A stretch of DNA of 64,000 bases, from NCBI RefSeq assembly GCF_019443285.1, contig NZ_CP080327.1, positions 310,001 to 374,000 on the forward strand. The letters are read 5' to 3'. Position 1 is the stretch's first letter. The number at the start of each line of letters is the position of its first letter. Made by a program: the position numbers and the translations under genes. The DNA is from Aquisediminimonas profunda (GTDB taxonomy: Bacteria; Pseudomonadota; Alphaproteobacteria; Sphingomonadales; Sphingomonadaceae). Shown here one piece after another: positions 20,020 through 30,482 of the stretch. The notes beneath the pieces were generated by a model. The model was not told where the DNA came from. It worked only from the letters and a program-made list of their open reading frames with translations, and ran no database searches.

Positions 20020-20592
20020 ATGTTGATCGAAACAGAAACCACGCCGAACCCGGCGACACTCAAGTTCTTGCCCGGCCGCATCGTGATGGAGGCAGGCACC
20101 CGCGACTTTGCGACACCTGAAGAAGCTGAAGCTTCGCCTTTGGCTGAAATGCTTTTCGGGTTAGGAGATGTTGAAGGTGTCTTCTTCGGAAAGGACTTTG
20201 TCTCTGTAACTGCCGGGCCCGGCAGTGACTGGCGGCAATTGAAGCCCGATGTCCTTTCCGTGCTGCTCGACCATTTCACGGCAAACATGCCGTTGTTCAA
20301 GACAGCCAGCGCAGGATTCAATGTTCCGGCCGAGGATGCCGGCTTTACTGACGATCCAGCGGACGAAGATATTATCATCCAGATCAAGGAATTGATCGAA
20401 ACCCGCGTTCGTCCGGCTGTTGCCAACGACGGAGGCGACATTCTTTATCGAGGATTCGACAAGGGCAAGGTCTTCCTCAAGATGCAGGGCGCTTGCTCAG
20501 GCTGCCCGTCTTCGACGGCCACGCTCAAGCATGGTATCGAATCACTCCTCAAACATTATGTTCCAGAGGTCACTGAAGTCCTCGCTGTCTGA
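20020..20592 (+). CDS. NfuA-type Fe-S cluster scaffold/carrier protein
   Basis: 190 residues: an N-terminal Nfu domain (about 1-90, opening [19 protein letters not shown]) and a C-terminal NifU-like domain with the cluster-binding C159-x-x-C162 (GACSGCPSS). Same layout as mitochondrial NFU1 and alphaproteobacterial Nfu proteins, which deliver 4Fe-4S clusters to target enzymes such as lipoyl synthase or MiaB-like proteins. miaB is encoded 3.5 kb downstream. It is followed after 26 bp by the RutE-like gene and may be cotranscribed with it and tsaB-rimI. Confidence 0.93.
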   Translation: MLIETETTPNPATLKFLPGRIVMEAGTRDFATPEEAEASPLAEMLFGLGDVEGVFFGKDFVSVTAGPGSDWRQLKPDVLSVLLDHFTANMPLFKTASAGFNVPAEDAGFTDDPADEDIIIQIKELIETRVRPAVANDGGDILYRGFDKGKVFLKMQGACSGCPSSTATLKHGIESLLKHYVPEVTEVLAV

Positions 20593-20618
20593 ATCACACT
20601 TTCCAGGAAAGGCTACAC

Positions 20619-21209
20619 ATGTCCAAACCGCTTGATCCTGCGGCGCTTGATCAATTGTTTCGCGCGGCTCGCACCTTCAATGGTTATCTGGACAAGCCGG
20701 TTTCGCCCCAACAGATGGACGCGATCTGGGAATTGATGAAATTCGGGCCAACTTCAGCCAACTGCCTGCCTGCGAGGCTGGTCTGGTGTGCAAGTGCAGA
20801 GGCAAAGGAAAAGCTGGCCGGCTTTGCATTGCCAGCCAACGGCGACAAGATTCGCAAGGCTCCTGTGACAGTCATCATCGGGATGGACCTTGAATTTTAC
20901 GAACATTTGCCTGAACTTTTTCCACATACTGATGCGCGAAGCTGGTTTGCTCATGCTCCTGCACTTGCAGAAGCTACCGCCTTCCGCAATTCATCCTTGC
21001 AGGGCGCCTATTTCATGCTTGCTGCACGTGCACTCGGGCTCGACATCGGGCCAATGTCCGGTTTCAACAATGACGCTGTGGACGAGGCATTTTTTGCCGG
21101 GACAAATGTGAGATCGAATTTTATTTCAACTTTGGGCTATGGCGACCCCTCTTCGATATTCGAACGTTCGCCTCGACCAGCCTTTGAGCGCTTCAACACG
21201 ATCATCTGA
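20619..21209 (+). CDS. RutE/HadB-like nitroreductase-family oxidoreductase (probable malonic semialdehyde reductase)
   Basis: 196 residues. Nitroreductase fold with FMN-binding features of the RutE subfamily: [82 protein letters not shown] and the C-terminal GYGDPS. In E. coli RutE reduces malonic semialdehyde to 3-hydroxypropionate in uracil breakdown, but no other rut gene is here, so the physiological substrate is uncertain. Lies between nfu and tsaB with 26-bp and 4-bp gaps. Confidence 0.82.
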   Translation: MSKPLDPAALDQLFRAARTFNGYLDKPVSPQQMDAIWELMKFGPTSANCLPARLVWCASAEAKEKLAGFALPANGDKIRKAPVTVIIGMDLEFYEHLPELFPHTDARSWFAHAPALAEATAFRNSSLQGAYFMLAARALGLDIGPMSGFNNDAVDEAFFAGTNVRSNFISTLGYGDPSSIFERSPRPAFERFNTII

Positions 21210-21213
21210 CCCC

Positions 21214-21816
21214 ATGCGCCGCCTGGTCATAGAAACGTCAGGTGCGGATTGCTCGATTGCCTTGCTCGATGGGCAAGACATTATTGCGGAACGGCATGAA
21301 CGTGTTGGGCGCGGTCATGCCGAACGGCTCATTCCTTGGATCGCGGCGCTACCTGCAGGCGGCAGGGGTGACGAAATTCTGGTCGGATGTGGTCCGGGCA
21401 GTTTTACAGGCGTTCGGATTGCGATTGCCGCCGCACGAGGCCTGGCCCTTGGCTGGAGTGTGCCTGTGCATGGCGTGTCCTCGCTTGCTCTCGTTGCCGC
21501 CGGGCAGAGCGAGACTGCATTGACCGTAGCCGTCGAAGGTGGACATGGGGAAATCTTTGTGCAGGATTTCATGCTCACGCCATTTTACCAAGCCGGGCCA
21601 ATGCGTTCATTGACGCCAGAAGCAGCTGCTCAACTGTCAACCAACGCTTGGGTTGTCGGCAGCGGTGCAGAGCAGCTCGTTGCGGCTCGCGGTTATGGTA
21701 CCGCGGTAAGCGGCGACGGACGGGCATCGAACGCTCGTCTGTTGCCCGAAGCCTTTACAACTCTTCCGGCGCGTCCCGTCTATGGTCGAGACGCTGACGC
21801 CAAGGCAATGGCGTGA
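21214..21816 (+). CDS. tsaB: tRNA threonylcarbamoyladenosine synthesis protein TsaB
   Basis: Partner of TsaD (encoded at 44.4-45.4 kb in this window) and TsaE in making t6A37 on ANN-decoding tRNAs. 200 residues from ATG 21214 (MRRLVIETSGADCSIALLDG); the longer reading from 21139 would overlap the previous gene by 70 bp. ASKHA fold with the hallmark GCGPGSFTGVRIAIAAARGLALG (about 62-84). It overlaps rimI by GTGA, a common pairing. Confidence 0.93.
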   Translation: MRRLVIETSGADCSIALLDGQDIIAERHERVGRGHAERLIPWIAALPAGGRGDEILVGCGPGSFTGVRIAIAAARGLALGWSVPVHGVSSLALVAAGQSETALTVAVEGGHGEIFVQDFMLTPFYQAGPMRSLTPEAAAQLSTNAWVVGSGAEQLVAARGYGTAVSGDGRASNARLLPEAFTTLPARPVYGRDADAKAMA

Positions 21817-22280
21817 ACGAGCCCATAGACATTGCCGAGGCCGATACGCGTGACCTTGACGAGGTCATGTCAGTCATGACTCGGGCCTTCGACCCTCGAA
21901 ACGGAGAGGCATGGACAGCGGCGCAATGTGCGGGAGCCCTGTCTCTCCCGGGCAGTGTACTTTTTCTTGCCCGCCGAAACGGTCGCGCACTTGGTTTTGC
22001 ATTGGCCCGAAGCGTCGCGGACGAGGCCGAACTGCTTCTGATTGCGGTAAGGCCTGATGGCCAGCGAAGCGGGGCTGGTCGCGAGCTAATCCAGAATATT
22101 GTCAGCCACTACGCAGCAAAAGGCATCAAGAGGATTCATCTCGAAGTGCGTACAGACAATCCCGCGCTTGCCTTCTATGATTGTTTTGGGTTCGTTCAAT
22201 CTGGCCTAAGGCGAAATTATTATCGCCGCAGCGATGGTCAATTCACTGACGCCGCAACATTAAGTCTTGAAATTGCATGA
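21813..22280 (+). CDS. rimI: Ribosomal-protein-alanine N-acetyltransferase RimI-like (GNAT)
   Basis: 155 residues with a GTG start overlapping the tsaB stop (GTGA). GNAT motif A LLLIAVRPDGQRSGAGRELIQNIVSHY binds acetyl-CoA; LEVRTDNPALAFYDCFGFVQSGLRRNYY is the family C-terminal signature. RimI acetylates the N-terminus of ribosomal protein S18; the tsaB-rimI pairing supports this name, though GNAT substrates are hard to predict. A 135-bp gap to mucR follows. Confidence 0.88.
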   Translation: MNEPIDIAEADTRDLDEVMSVMTRAFDPRNGEAWTAAQCAGALSLPGSVLFLARRNGRALGFALARSVADEAELLLIAVRPDGQRSGAGRELIQNIVSHYAAKGIKRIHLEVRTDNPALAFYDCFGFVQSGLRRNYYRRSDGQFTDAATLSLEIA

Positions 22281-22415
22281 TTTCAGGACAAAGCCGCCTT
22301 TGCCAAGTTCGAATCCATTGTTGATATGAGTATTCACGGCGCGTATCCCATCATTGCACTGATCGAAAATCACAAAAGAATCAGGCGTGCCAATAGAACA
22401 CAAGGGTAGCGAGAA

Positions 22416-22832
22416 ATGACAGATTCCAACGATATGACAGAAACAATCATTACGTTGACAGCCGATATTGTCGCGGCACATGTCAGCAACAACAGCGTTG
22501 CAGTATCGGATATTCCGACGCTTATTGCCAATGTACATACTGCGCTTTCGGGATTGGGCGGACGCGCGCCTGCGCCTGAAGTTCGCGCAGAGCCTGCTGT
22601 TTCCATCCGCGCTTCAATCAAGCCGGATTACATTGTTTGCCTTGATGACGGCAAGAAGCTCAAGATGTTGAAGCGCCACCTGATGACCCACTATGGCATC
22701 ACCCCGGACGAATATCGTGCCAAATGGGGGCTTCCTGCGGATTACCCGATGGTTGCGCCCAATTATGCTGAGCAGCGCCGTAGCCTCGCGGTCAAGATCG
22801 GACTCGGCCGCAAGCCTGGCAAACGCAAATAA
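22416..22832 (+). CDS. MucR/Ros family zinc-finger transcriptional regulator
   Basis: 138 residues. The C-terminal half is the prokaryotic C2H2-like finger IVCLDDGKKLKMLKRHLMTHYGITPDEYRAKWGLPADYPMVAPNY with C75, H88 and H92. The position equivalent to the second Cys of Ros is D78, giving C-x2-D, a variant known among MucR homologues. It ends in a basic tail (GLGRKPGKRK). MucR proteins are global H-NS-like repressors in alphaproteobacteria, often controlling envelope polysaccharide, motility and, with CtrA, cell cycle genes. Monocistronic, with a possible terminator after it. Confidence 0.93.
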   Translation: MTDSNDMTETIITLTADIVAAHVSNNSVAVSDIPTLIANVHTALSGLGGRAPAPEVRAEPAVSIRASIKPDYIVCLDDGKKLKMLKRHLMTHYGITPDEYRAKWGLPADYPMVAPNYAEQRRSLAVKIGLGRKPGKRK

Positions 22833-22849
22833 TTCTGGAGCGGGAAATG

Positions 22850-22876
22850 GGCGGGCAATTGATTTGCCTGCCTGTC
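22850..22876 (+). terminator. Probable intrinsic terminator after mucR
   Basis: 9-bp stem GGCGGGCAA/TTGCCTGCC (22850-22858, 22864-22872) with one G-T wobble and a 5-nt loop, followed by TGTCTCTCT. The T-tract is interrupted, so strength is uncertain. Confidence 0.5.
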
Positions 22877-22918
22877 TCTCTAAAAGGATGGGCATGACCT
22901 ATCCGAACGCAGCCTGCC

Positions 22919-23341
22919 ATGCCCAGACGCATTGATATTGAGGCACTTTGCGCCGAAAAAGGCCTGCGCATTACGGAGCAACGGCGCATCATCGCGCGCG
23001 TTCTTTCTGAAGCAGAAGACCATCCGGATGTGGAAGCTCTTCATGCGCGCTCTTCTGCAATCGATCCCGGAATCTCGATCGCCACAGTGTACCGCACCGT
23101 TCGCCTCTTTGAAGAGGCCGGCATCCTTGATCGTCATGATTTTGGCGATGGGCGGTCACGCTATGAAGCGGCTCCGGAAGCGCATCATGACCATCTGATC
23201 GATGTCGAAACCGGCAAGGTGATCGAATTTGTCGATCCCGAGCTTGAAGCCTTGCAAAGGCAGATCGCTGAAAAGCTTGGGTTCCGGCTCGTAGATCATC
23301 GGATGGAACTTTATGGTGTCACGCTCGATCGAAAGAGCTGA
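22919..23341 (+). CDS. fur: Ferric uptake regulator family protein (Fur)
   Basis: 140 residues. N-terminal winged helix (about 1-85, IRITEQRR-type LRITEQRRIIARVLSEAEDHPDVEALH and ISIATVYRTVRLFEEAGIL) and a C-terminal dimerisation domain with the metal-binding EAHHDHLIDVETGKVIEF. No C-terminal Cys-x2-Cys pairs are seen. In alphaproteobacteria Fur-family members include Fur/Mur, Irr and Zur; the HHDHLIDVETG form and overall length fit Fur/Mur best. The next gene, an acyltransferase, starts within its last 29 bp. Confidence 0.88.
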   Translation: MPRRIDIEALCAEKGLRITEQRRIIARVLSEAEDHPDVEALHARSSAIDPGISIATVYRTVRLFEEAGILDRHDFGDGRSRYEAAPEAHHDHLIDVETGKVIEFVDPELEALQRQIAEKLGFRLVDHRMELYGVTLDRKS

Positions 23342-24068
23342 GCACACGCACCTGCGGGCTTGGGGGCGGCTCGCAAAGATTGCTATCGCCCTTGTCCTGC
23401 TTTTGCCGGCGCATGGATTTTGGCGGCTGTTGCGATTGCGATCGCCCTGGCCCCGCATATTCCTTCAGTTTGCAGGCAAGTCGGCTGGCGCGGACGTAAC
23501 GGTGCTTGGAACACCGCTCACGCGCGACGTCCTGTACATTGCAAACCATGTCAGCTGGCTGGATATCCTGGTTCTTGCAGGCAAGACTGGCAGTGCGTTT
23601 GTGGCAAAGGCAGACATGGCTCCCTGGCCAGTGATCGGTTGGCTCGCGACGCTCAACAATTCGGTTTATGTCGCCCGCGAACAAAGACTCGAAGTCCATG
23701 CGCAGGCCCTTGCAATGAAAACGGCACTGGAAACGGGCCAGCCACTGACCCTGTTCCCCGAAGGGACGACGGGCGACGGACATGCGCTTTTGCACTTCCG
23801 GTCCTCACTCGTCGCTTCGGTCACGCCACCCCCGCAAGGCATCTCTATCCAGCCTGTCGCCATCGACTACGGCCAATCCGCCGGTGAAATCGCATGGATC
23901 GGCGACGAGCCAGTCGGCAAGAACGCACTTCGTGTGATGAGCCGCGCACAGCGCTTGCCCGTCACGCTCCATTTCCTCGAACCGCTCGACCATGCGGACT
24001 TCACGCATCGAAAGGCAATCGTCGCGCACAGCCGCGAGGCGATTGCGAGGACATTGTTCGGGGCCTAA
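23313..24068 (+). CDS. 1-acyl-sn-glycerol-3-phosphate acyltransferase-like protein (PlsC family)
   Basis: 251 residues, membrane-associated acyltransferase. An N-terminal hydrophobic helix (about 20-45) is followed by the PlsC signature NHVSWLDI (H-x4-D) near residue 80 and FPEGTT near 150. Acts on lysophosphatidic acid or a related lyso-lipid. It begins 29 bp inside fur in another reading frame, so the two are probably cotranscribed. miaB starts 10 bp downstream. Which acyl acceptor it uses cannot be told from sequence; ornithine-lipid-type OlsA is an alternative. Confidence 0.85.
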   Translation: MVSRSIERAEHTHLRAWGRLAKIAIALVLLLPAHGFWRLLRLRSPWPRIFLQFAGKSAGADVTVLGTPLTRDVLYIANHVSWLDILVLAGKTGSAFVAKADMAPWPVIGWLATLNNSVYVAREQRLEVHAQALAMKTALETGQPLTLFPEGTTGDGHALLHFRSSLVASVTPPPQGISIQPVAIDYGQSAGEIAWIGDEPVGKNALRVMSRAQRLPVTLHFLEPLDHADFTHRKAIVAHSREAIARTLFGA

Positions 24069-24077
24069 AGCGCCGCA

Positions 24078-25394
24078 ATGAGTCGGTCCGCCCCCAAATC
24101 CTTCCACGTGAAATCGTTCGGCTGCCAGATGAACGTCTATGACGGCGAGCGCATGGCAGAAATGCTGGGAGCAGAAGGGATGGCCGTTGCCTCTGAAAAC
24201 GAGGCGGACCTTGTCATCCTCAACACCTGTCACATTCGCGAAAAGGCGGCGGAGAAAGTCTATTCGGACATTGGGCGAATGCGCCGGGACGATGGCAGCA
24301 GGCCCATGATCGCGGTTGCCGGATGCGTGGCGCAGGCCGAAGGCGCCGAAATCCCGCGCCGGGCGCGCGAGGTGGATATTGTCGTCGGACCTCAGGCCTA
24401 TCACCGTCTGCCGGCGCTGGTTGCGGAAGCGGCACAGGGCAAACGCGCCATCGACCTCGACCTGCCGGGGCTTGCCAAGTTCGACGTGCTGCCAAGGCGC
24501 GCGCCGAAGCGGGGCGCATCTGCCTTCCTCACCGTGCAGGAAGGCTGCGACAAATTCTGCACCTATTGTGTCGTCCCCTACACACGCGGGGCAGAAATCA
24601 GCCGGAGTTTCGATGCGATCCTTGAAGAAGCGCAAGCGCTGGTCGATGCCGGGGTCCGTGAAATCACGCTGGTCGGGCAGAATGTGAACGCTTGGGCGCA
24701 GTCAGGACATGATCTTGGCAGCCTTATCCGGGCGCTCGACGCCTTGCCGGGCCTTGCACGCATTCGCTATACAACAAGCCACCCCAATGACATGACCGAC
24801 GGTCTGATTGCCGCGCACGGCGACATCGAAAAGCTGATGCCATTCCTGCACCTGCCCGTACAGTCCGGGAGCGATCGCATTCTCAAGGCCATGAACCGCA
24901 GCCACAGTGCAGAGTCTTATCGAGCCGTCATAGAGCGGGTGCGAGGAGTTCGGCCGGATATTGCCATTTCGGGTGATTTCATTGTTGGCTTTCCGGGCGA
25001 AACCGAAGCCGATTTCGAAGCGACGCTCACGCTGATCGAAGAGATCAACTACGCCTCGGCCTATTCGTTCAAATATTCAGCCCGGCCAGGCACGCCCGCC
25101 GCCACTATGGACGAACAAATTGCGCCGGAAATCATGGATGAGAGGCTCCAGCGGCTTCAGGCCCTGCTCAATGCACAACAATTCGCTTTCAATCAGGCGA
25201 GCGTCGGCAAGAGGTGCGACATCCTGATCGAACGGGATGGCAAGCGACCCGGACAAAGAATCGGGAAATCGCCCTGGCTCCAATCAGTGGTTGTCGAAAA
25301 CGGCCCGGAGATAGGGACTATCGTGACCGTCGACCTGGTATCTGCAGCTCCAAACAGCCTGGTCGGCATCGTGGCGATTGACGCTGCAGCTTAA
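24078..25394 (+). CDS. miaB: tRNA-2-methylthio-N6-dimethylallyladenosine synthase MiaB
   Basis: Radical-SAM methylthiotransferase acting on i6A37 of tRNAs. 438 residues. N-terminal cluster-binding cysteines C16, C51 and C83, radical-SAM C157-x3-C161-x2-C164 ([16 protein letters not shown]), and a C-terminal TRAM domain (about 375-435). Start of the conserved string miaB-phoH-ybeY-corC that in many proteobacteria continues into lnt; here lnt is displaced by four genes. Confidence 0.96.
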   Translation: MSRSAPKSFHVKSFGCQMNVYDGERMAEMLGAEGMAVASENEADLVILNTCHIREKAAEKVYSDIGRMRRDDGSRPMIAVAGCVAQAEGAEIPRRAREVDIVVGPQAYHRLPALVAEAAQGKRAIDLDLPGLAKFDVLPRRAPKRGASAFLTVQEGCDKFCTYCVVPYTRGAEISRSFDAILEEAQALVDAGVREITLVGQNVNAWAQSGHDLGSLIRALDALPGLARIRYTTSHPNDMTDGLIAAHGDIEKLMPFLHLPVQSGSDRILKAMNRSHSAESYRAVIERVRGVRPDIAISGDFIVGFPGETEADFEATLTLIEEINYASAYSFKYSARPGTPAATMDEQIAPEIMDERLQRLQALLNAQQFAFNQASVGKRCDILIERDGKRPGQRIGKSPWLQSVVVENGPEIGTIVTVDLVSAAPNSLVGIVAIDAAA

Positions 25395-25478
25395 CGGTCC
25401 GTCGCAAGCGACACAGTTTGCATTGCACTACCCCCGATAAAGAGGCAGACTCTGCTGGCCGATAGCAAAAGGAGCTTT

Positions 25479-26468
25479 ATGTCGCGCAAGCCGATGCAAG
25501 CCAAAGCCGAGGACAAAGCCCGGCTCGAGATTGTTTTTGACAAGCCCCAGTTGCTCGGGCGTTTGTTCGGGGAGTTCGACCAGAACCTCGTTGCTATCGA
25601 AAACCGCTTCGGCGTTTATATCGCGGCGCGGGGCAACAAGCTCCAGCTCGAGGGTGAGGCAGAAGCCATTGCGCGCGCGCGCGACGTCCTGACCGGCCTT
25701 TATAACCGACTTGCAAAGGGCCAGGAGATTGATGCCGGCGCTGTTCAGGCGCTGATCCAAATGGCTTTCGAGCCAACACTGGACGGCATTATCCGTCATG
25801 AACACGAAGCGCCGCCGATCATGATCCGCACGCGCAAAAAGACAATCGTGCCGCGTTCGGCAACGCAGATCCGTTACATGGAAGCGCTGGCGCGGAATGA
25901 CATTATCTTTGCGCTTGGACCGGCTGGTACAGGCAAGACCTATCTTGCCGTTGCGCAGGCAGTATCGCAACTCATCACCGGAAGCGTCGATCGGCTGATC
26001 CTTTCGCGCCCCGCGGTCGAGGCTGGCGAACGGCTCGGCTTCCTTCCCGGCGACATGAAGGAAAAGGTCGACCCCTATCTACGTCCACTCTACGACGCGC
26101 TCTATGACTGCCTGCCGGCCGAGCAGGTCGAACGCCGCATTGCTTCGGGCGAAATCGAAATCGCGCCCATTGCGTTCATGCGCGGGCGGACTCTGGCGGA
26201 TGCGTTCGTCATTCTCGACGAAGCACAGAACACGACACCCATGCAGATGAAGATGTTTCTCACGCGTTTCGGCCAGAACAGCCGCATGGTCGTGTGCGGC
26301 GATCCCAAGCAGGTCGACCTGCCAGATCCCAGCAAGTCGGGGCTCGCCGATGCCGTGAGCCGGCTTGAGGGCGTCGAAGGCATCGCGACTGTGACATTCG
26401 GCATTGGCGATGTGGTACGCCATCCGGTCGTCGGCCGGATCGTCGAGGCCTATGAGGGACGAGATTGA
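25479..26468 (+). CDS. PhoH family ATPase (YbeZ)
   Basis: 329 residues. Walker A GPAGTGKT at 147-154, Walker B DAFVILDEAQNTTPMQMKMFLTRFG, and the SRMVVCGDPKQVDLP motif typical of PhoH. YbeZ-type PhoH proteins work with the endoribonuclease YbeY in rRNA maturation and ribosome quality control. ybeY follows with a TTGA overlap, so translation is coupled. AAGGAG lies 7 bp before the ATG. Confidence 0.95.
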   Translation: MSRKPMQAKAEDKARLEIVFDKPQLLGRLFGEFDQNLVAIENRFGVYIAARGNKLQLEGEAEAIARARDVLTGLYNRLAKGQEIDAGAVQALIQMAFEPTLDGIIRHEHEAPPIMIRTRKKTIVPRSATQIRYMEALARNDIIFALGPAGTGKTYLAVAQAVSQLITGSVDRLILSRPAVEAGERLGFLPGDMKEKVDPYLRPLYDALYDCLPAEQVERRIASGEIEIAPIAFMRGRTLADAFVILDEAQNTTPMQMKMFLTRFGQNSRMVVCGDPKQVDLPDPSKSGLADAVSRLEGVEGIATVTFGIGDVVRHPVVGRIVEAYEGRD

Positions 26469-26971
26469 TCGAGACTGCACTTCAGGTCGAGCCCTGCTGG
26501 CCTGAACATGACTGGGAAGCCCGGGCATCAGCGGCGGTCGAGGCTGCGGTTGCCGCAACCCCATACCAAGCCCTTGCTGCGATCGACGCCCTTTTCGAGA
26601 TTGACGTTCGCCTGACAGACGATGCTGAAGTGCGAGCCCTCAACCGTGATTACAGGAACAAGGACAAGGCGACCAACGTCCTGTCCTTTCCCATGGTCCC
26701 GCCCGAGCAGATCGAAGATCTGGTCCGGACCGATCTTGGCGAGGTCCTGCTTGGGGATATCGTGCTCGCCCATGGAACGTGTGCTCGAGAGGCTGCCGAA
26801 CGTGCCGTGCGTGTCGAGGCGCATGCCACACATCTGATTGTGCATGGCACACTGCATTTGCTAGGCTATGATCATATGGAGGACAAGGAAGCCGAAGCGA
26901 TGGAAGCGCTGGAGCGCAAGATCATGGCGACGCTTGGCCTGCACGACCCCTATGAACCGGTAGAGGACTAG
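26465..26971 (+). CDS. ybeY: Endoribonuclease YbeY (rRNA maturation factor)
   Basis: 168 residues. Zinc site HGTLHLLGYDH with H127, H131 and H137. YbeY is a single-strand endoribonuclease needed for 16S rRNA 3'-end maturation and 70S quality control. Its start codon is an unusual TTG that overlaps the phoH stop (TTGA). There is no alternative start before the conserved core, so rare initiation plus coupling probably sets its level relative to PhoH. Confidence 0.95.
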   Translation: MIETALQVEPCWPEHDWEARASAAVEAAVAATPYQALAAIDALFEIDVRLTDDAEVRALNRDYRNKDKATNVLSFPMVPPEQIEDLVRTDLGEVLLGDIVLAHGTCAREAAERAVRVEAHATHLIVHGTLHLLGYDHMEDKEAEAMEALERKIMATLGLHDPYEPVED

Positions 26972-26981
26972 AACCCGTTCA

Positions 26982-27881
<900 letters not shown>

Positions 27882-27904
27882 TGATCATGTAGAGGGGTCA
27901 GACG

Positions 27905-29125
27905 ATGAAGCGAACAGATTGGACATGGCTGGTCGGGAGTGCGGCACTCCTTTGCTTGGGCGCTGCGGCTACTCCTTCGAAGAAGGCGGCTGCGCCAGCA
28001 GCCAAGCCAGCTGCTGTTGCAGTTCCGCAGCCCAAGGCTCGCTATGCAATGGACATCGGGACCACATCGGGGCTTGCCGGCATGGCCGGCGGAGGCGCCG
28101 GGGCTGCAATGTCGATGATGTTTGGCGGCGGTGGTCGCGAATCGCATGAACTCCACCTGCGGCTTGGATCGACCCTGTCCACAACCGGAGCGCCAGTTGC
28201 CGATCACTTTTTCCAGCCCGCGGCCAAACTTGGCAAATCCGTACCTTTGGTTACGCCGGTCCAGGCGCCGTCCAAGGAAGAGCCCGGCCAGATGCCGCGC
28301 GATTTCCAGCGGCCCAAAGGGCGGTTGCTCCTCTATTGGGGCTGCGGGGTTCACGCGCCCAAAGGCCAGCCTGCCATCATCGACTTCTCGAAGATCGGGA
28401 CAGGTCAGCCTATGCCGAACCTCTATACGGCGCGTATTCCTGTCGACCGCGGTCCAAGTGTTGCCAACAGCCGCACCTATGGCGAATGGCCGAATGCAAA
28501 ATCCAGCAAGCAGCCCCAGTCGGGCTCATTGCTCGGCAATCATCGGATTTCTTCATCTTACGCGCCCGAGATCCAGTTCGTACTTGCCCAGGACTATCTG
28601 GACGGCCTGCATGGCGCGACATCGCCTGGGGCCGATGGCTCAGTAAATCTCAGCTGGAACAGCGTTCCCGCCGCTACCGGATATTATGCCTGGGTTATGG
28701 GCATGAAGATGGACAGTTCTGGTGGCGATGGTCCGCGCGACATGGTCTGGTGGTCCTCCTCCGCCGGGCGCGAGTTCGGCGGCGGACTGTATGAATGGCT
28801 CTCTCCCGCCGTCGTCCAGCAATTGATTGCCGATCGTACCGTGATGCCACCAAGCCAGACGAGTTGCACTGTCCCCGCAGAGGTGAAAGCGGCAGCGCCC
28901 GATTTCATGATCGGCAATCTCTATGCCTATGGCCCTGAAACCAATATTGCCTATCCTCCGCGCCCCGCGACGGGTCCATGGAACCTCGAGTGGACGGCAC
29001 GCATTCGCTACCGTTCGACCACAAGCTGGATGATCGGCGGACCTATGGCGAATTCCACCCCGCAAAAGAATGGCAAACCCTGCAAACCCAGCCTCTTCGG
29101 CGCAGTGACCGGACTTGGATGCTAG
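27905..29125 (+). CDS. Secreted hypothetical protein with Ala/Gly-rich N-terminus
   Basis: 406 residues; family not recognised. An N-terminal signal-like segment (about 8-22) leads into a low-complexity Ala/Pro/Lys stretch and a Gly/Met-rich hydrophobic segment (about 55-78) that could span or associate with a membrane. The remainder looks like an extracytoplasmic beta-rich domain; GSVNLSWNSVPAATGYYAWVMG resembles a fibronectin-III strand pair. Four cysteines are present, two near the C-terminus. First of two plus-strand genes inserted between corC and lnt; the dehydrogenase gene follows after 18 bp and is probably cotranscribed. Confidence 0.7.
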   Translation: MKRTDWTWLVGSAALLCLGAAATPSKKAAAPAAKPAAVAVPQPKARYAMDIGTTSGLAGMAGGGAGAAMSMMFGGGGRESHELHLRLGSTLSTTGAPVADHFFQPAAKLGKSVPLVTPVQAPSKEEPGQMPRDFQRPKGRLLLYWGCGVHAPKGQPAIIDFSKIGTGQPMPNLYTARIPVDRGPSVANSRTYGEWPNAKSSKQPQSGSLLGNHRISSSYAPEIQFVLAQDYLDGLHGATSPGADGSVNLSWNSVPAATGYYAWVMGMKMDSSGGDGPRDMVWWSSSAGREFGGGLYEWLSPAVVQQLIADRTVMPPSQTSCTVPAEVKAAAPDFMIGNLYAYGPETNIAYPPRPATGPWNLEWTARIRYRSTTSWMIGGPMANSTPQKNGKPCKPSLFGAVTGLGC

Positions 29126-29143
29126 ACGAGTGAAAGTGAACCT

Positions 29144-30478
29144 ATGACCTGGAAGTCCCATCTTCGTAACGCTGCAATCATCGTCGTCCTGCTGCTGGCG
29201 GGGGCCTATTGGTATCTTTCCAGCCCTGACAAGGCACGTGTCGCGCTCGAAGACATGCAAGGGCAAACCCCGAAGCTGACGACGCCGCGCCGCGAGAATT
29301 TCCCGACGATCAACATCGCAAAGGTCGTCGGATGGCCGGACGGAGCGAAGCCTGTCGCGGCATCAGGCCTGAAGGTTGCCGCCTTTGCCGAAAAGCTTGA
29401 TCATCCGCGCTGGCTTCTGGAATTGCCCAATGGCGATATCCTCGCGGCCGAGAGTTGGGCGCCGAAAAGGCCATCCCAAGGCATTGGGGACAAGATCGCC
29501 CGCAACATCATGTCGAAGGCCGATGGCATTGAGACTTCTCCCGATCGCATCACGCTCTTGCGTGATGTGAATGGGGATGGCGTCGCCGAATTCCGCTCGG
29601 TCTTCCTCGAAGGCCTGCACTCACCTTTCGGCATGGCGCTGGTGGGTAATACTTTATACGTCGCCAATACGGACGCCGTGTTGGCCTTCCCTTACAAGGC
29701 CGGCGAAACCAAGATCACGGCAAAAGGCACCAAGATCCTCGATTTGCCATCAAGCCCGCCCAACAATCACTGGGCCCGCAACGTGGTTGCGGCGCCTGAC
29801 GGCCAGTCGCTTTACATAACCGTCGGGTCGAACAGCAATATCGCGGAAGGCGGCATGGAAAAGGAGAAGGATCGCGCGCTCATCCGGCAATATGACCTGA
29901 AGACAGGACAATCCCTTGTCTATGCCTATGGCCTGCGCAATCCGAACGGACTTGCCTTCAATCCGAAGTCCGGCACCTTGTGGACGGTCGTGAACGAACG
30001 TGACATGCTGGGGAGTGATGGCCCGCCCGATTATCTGACGACGGTCGATTTCGGGACTTTCTATGGTTGGCCCTTCTTCTACTGGGGTGGCATTCAGGAC
30101 CAGCGGGTTCCGCAGCTTCGCCTTGACCTGCAGCAATATACCAAACGTCCCGACTACGCGCTTGGACCGCACGTGGCAGCCCTTGGCCTTGCCTTCAATT
30201 CAGGAACGGCCCTCGGAGCCCGCTTTTCCAATGGCGCCTTCATCGGCATGCACGGGTCATGGAATCGCTACCCGGCTGCTGGCTACAAGGTCGTCTATGT
30301 TCCCTTCAATGAGCGAGGGTTTCCGACAGGCGAAAAGCCAGTGGACGTCCTGACCGGCTTTCTCAATGTCAAAGGACAGGCGCAGGGCCGCCCGGTCGGC
30401 GTGATTGTCGACAAGAAGGGAGCACTTCTCGTTGCCGACGATGCAGGAAACAGGATCTGGCGCGTGACCGCAGGTTAA
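29144..30478 (+). CDS. PQQ-type sorbosone dehydrogenase family protein, membrane anchored
   Basis: 444 residues. One N-terminal TM helix (about 9-27) anchors a periplasmic beta-propeller of the soluble glucose/sorbosone dehydrogenase family: HPRWLLELPNGDILAAES, RITLLRDVNGDGVAEFR, SPFGMALVGNTLYVANTD, NHWARNVVAAPDGQSLYITVGSNSN, YGLRNPNGLAFNP, and the C-terminal GRPVGVIVDKKGALLVADDAGNRIWRV. Probably oxidises a sugar or aldehyde with PQQ, but no PQQ synthesis genes are here and the substrate is unknown. It forms a two-gene unit with the secreted protein upstream. Confidence 0.85.
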   Translation: MTWKSHLRNAAIIVVLLLAGAYWYLSSPDKARVALEDMQGQTPKLTTPRRENFPTINIAKVVGWPDGAKPVAASGLKVAAFAEKLDHPRWLLELPNGDILAAESWAPKRPSQGIGDKIARNIMSKADGIETSPDRITLLRDVNGDGVAEFRSVFLEGLHSPFGMALVGNTLYVANTDAVLAFPYKAGETKITAKGTKILDLPSSPPNNHWARNVVAAPDGQSLYITVGSNSNIAEGGMEKEKDRALIRQYDLKTGQSLVYAYGLRNPNGLAFNPKSGTLWTVVNERDMLGSDGPPDYLTTVDFGTFYGWPFFYWGGIQDQRVPQLRLDLQQYTKRPDYALGPHVAALGLAFNSGTALGARFSNGAFIGMHGSWNRYPAAGYKVVYVPFNERGFPTGEKPVDVLTGFLNVKGQAQGRPVGVIVDKKGALLVADDAGNRIWRVTAG

Positions 30479-30482
30479 GTCC

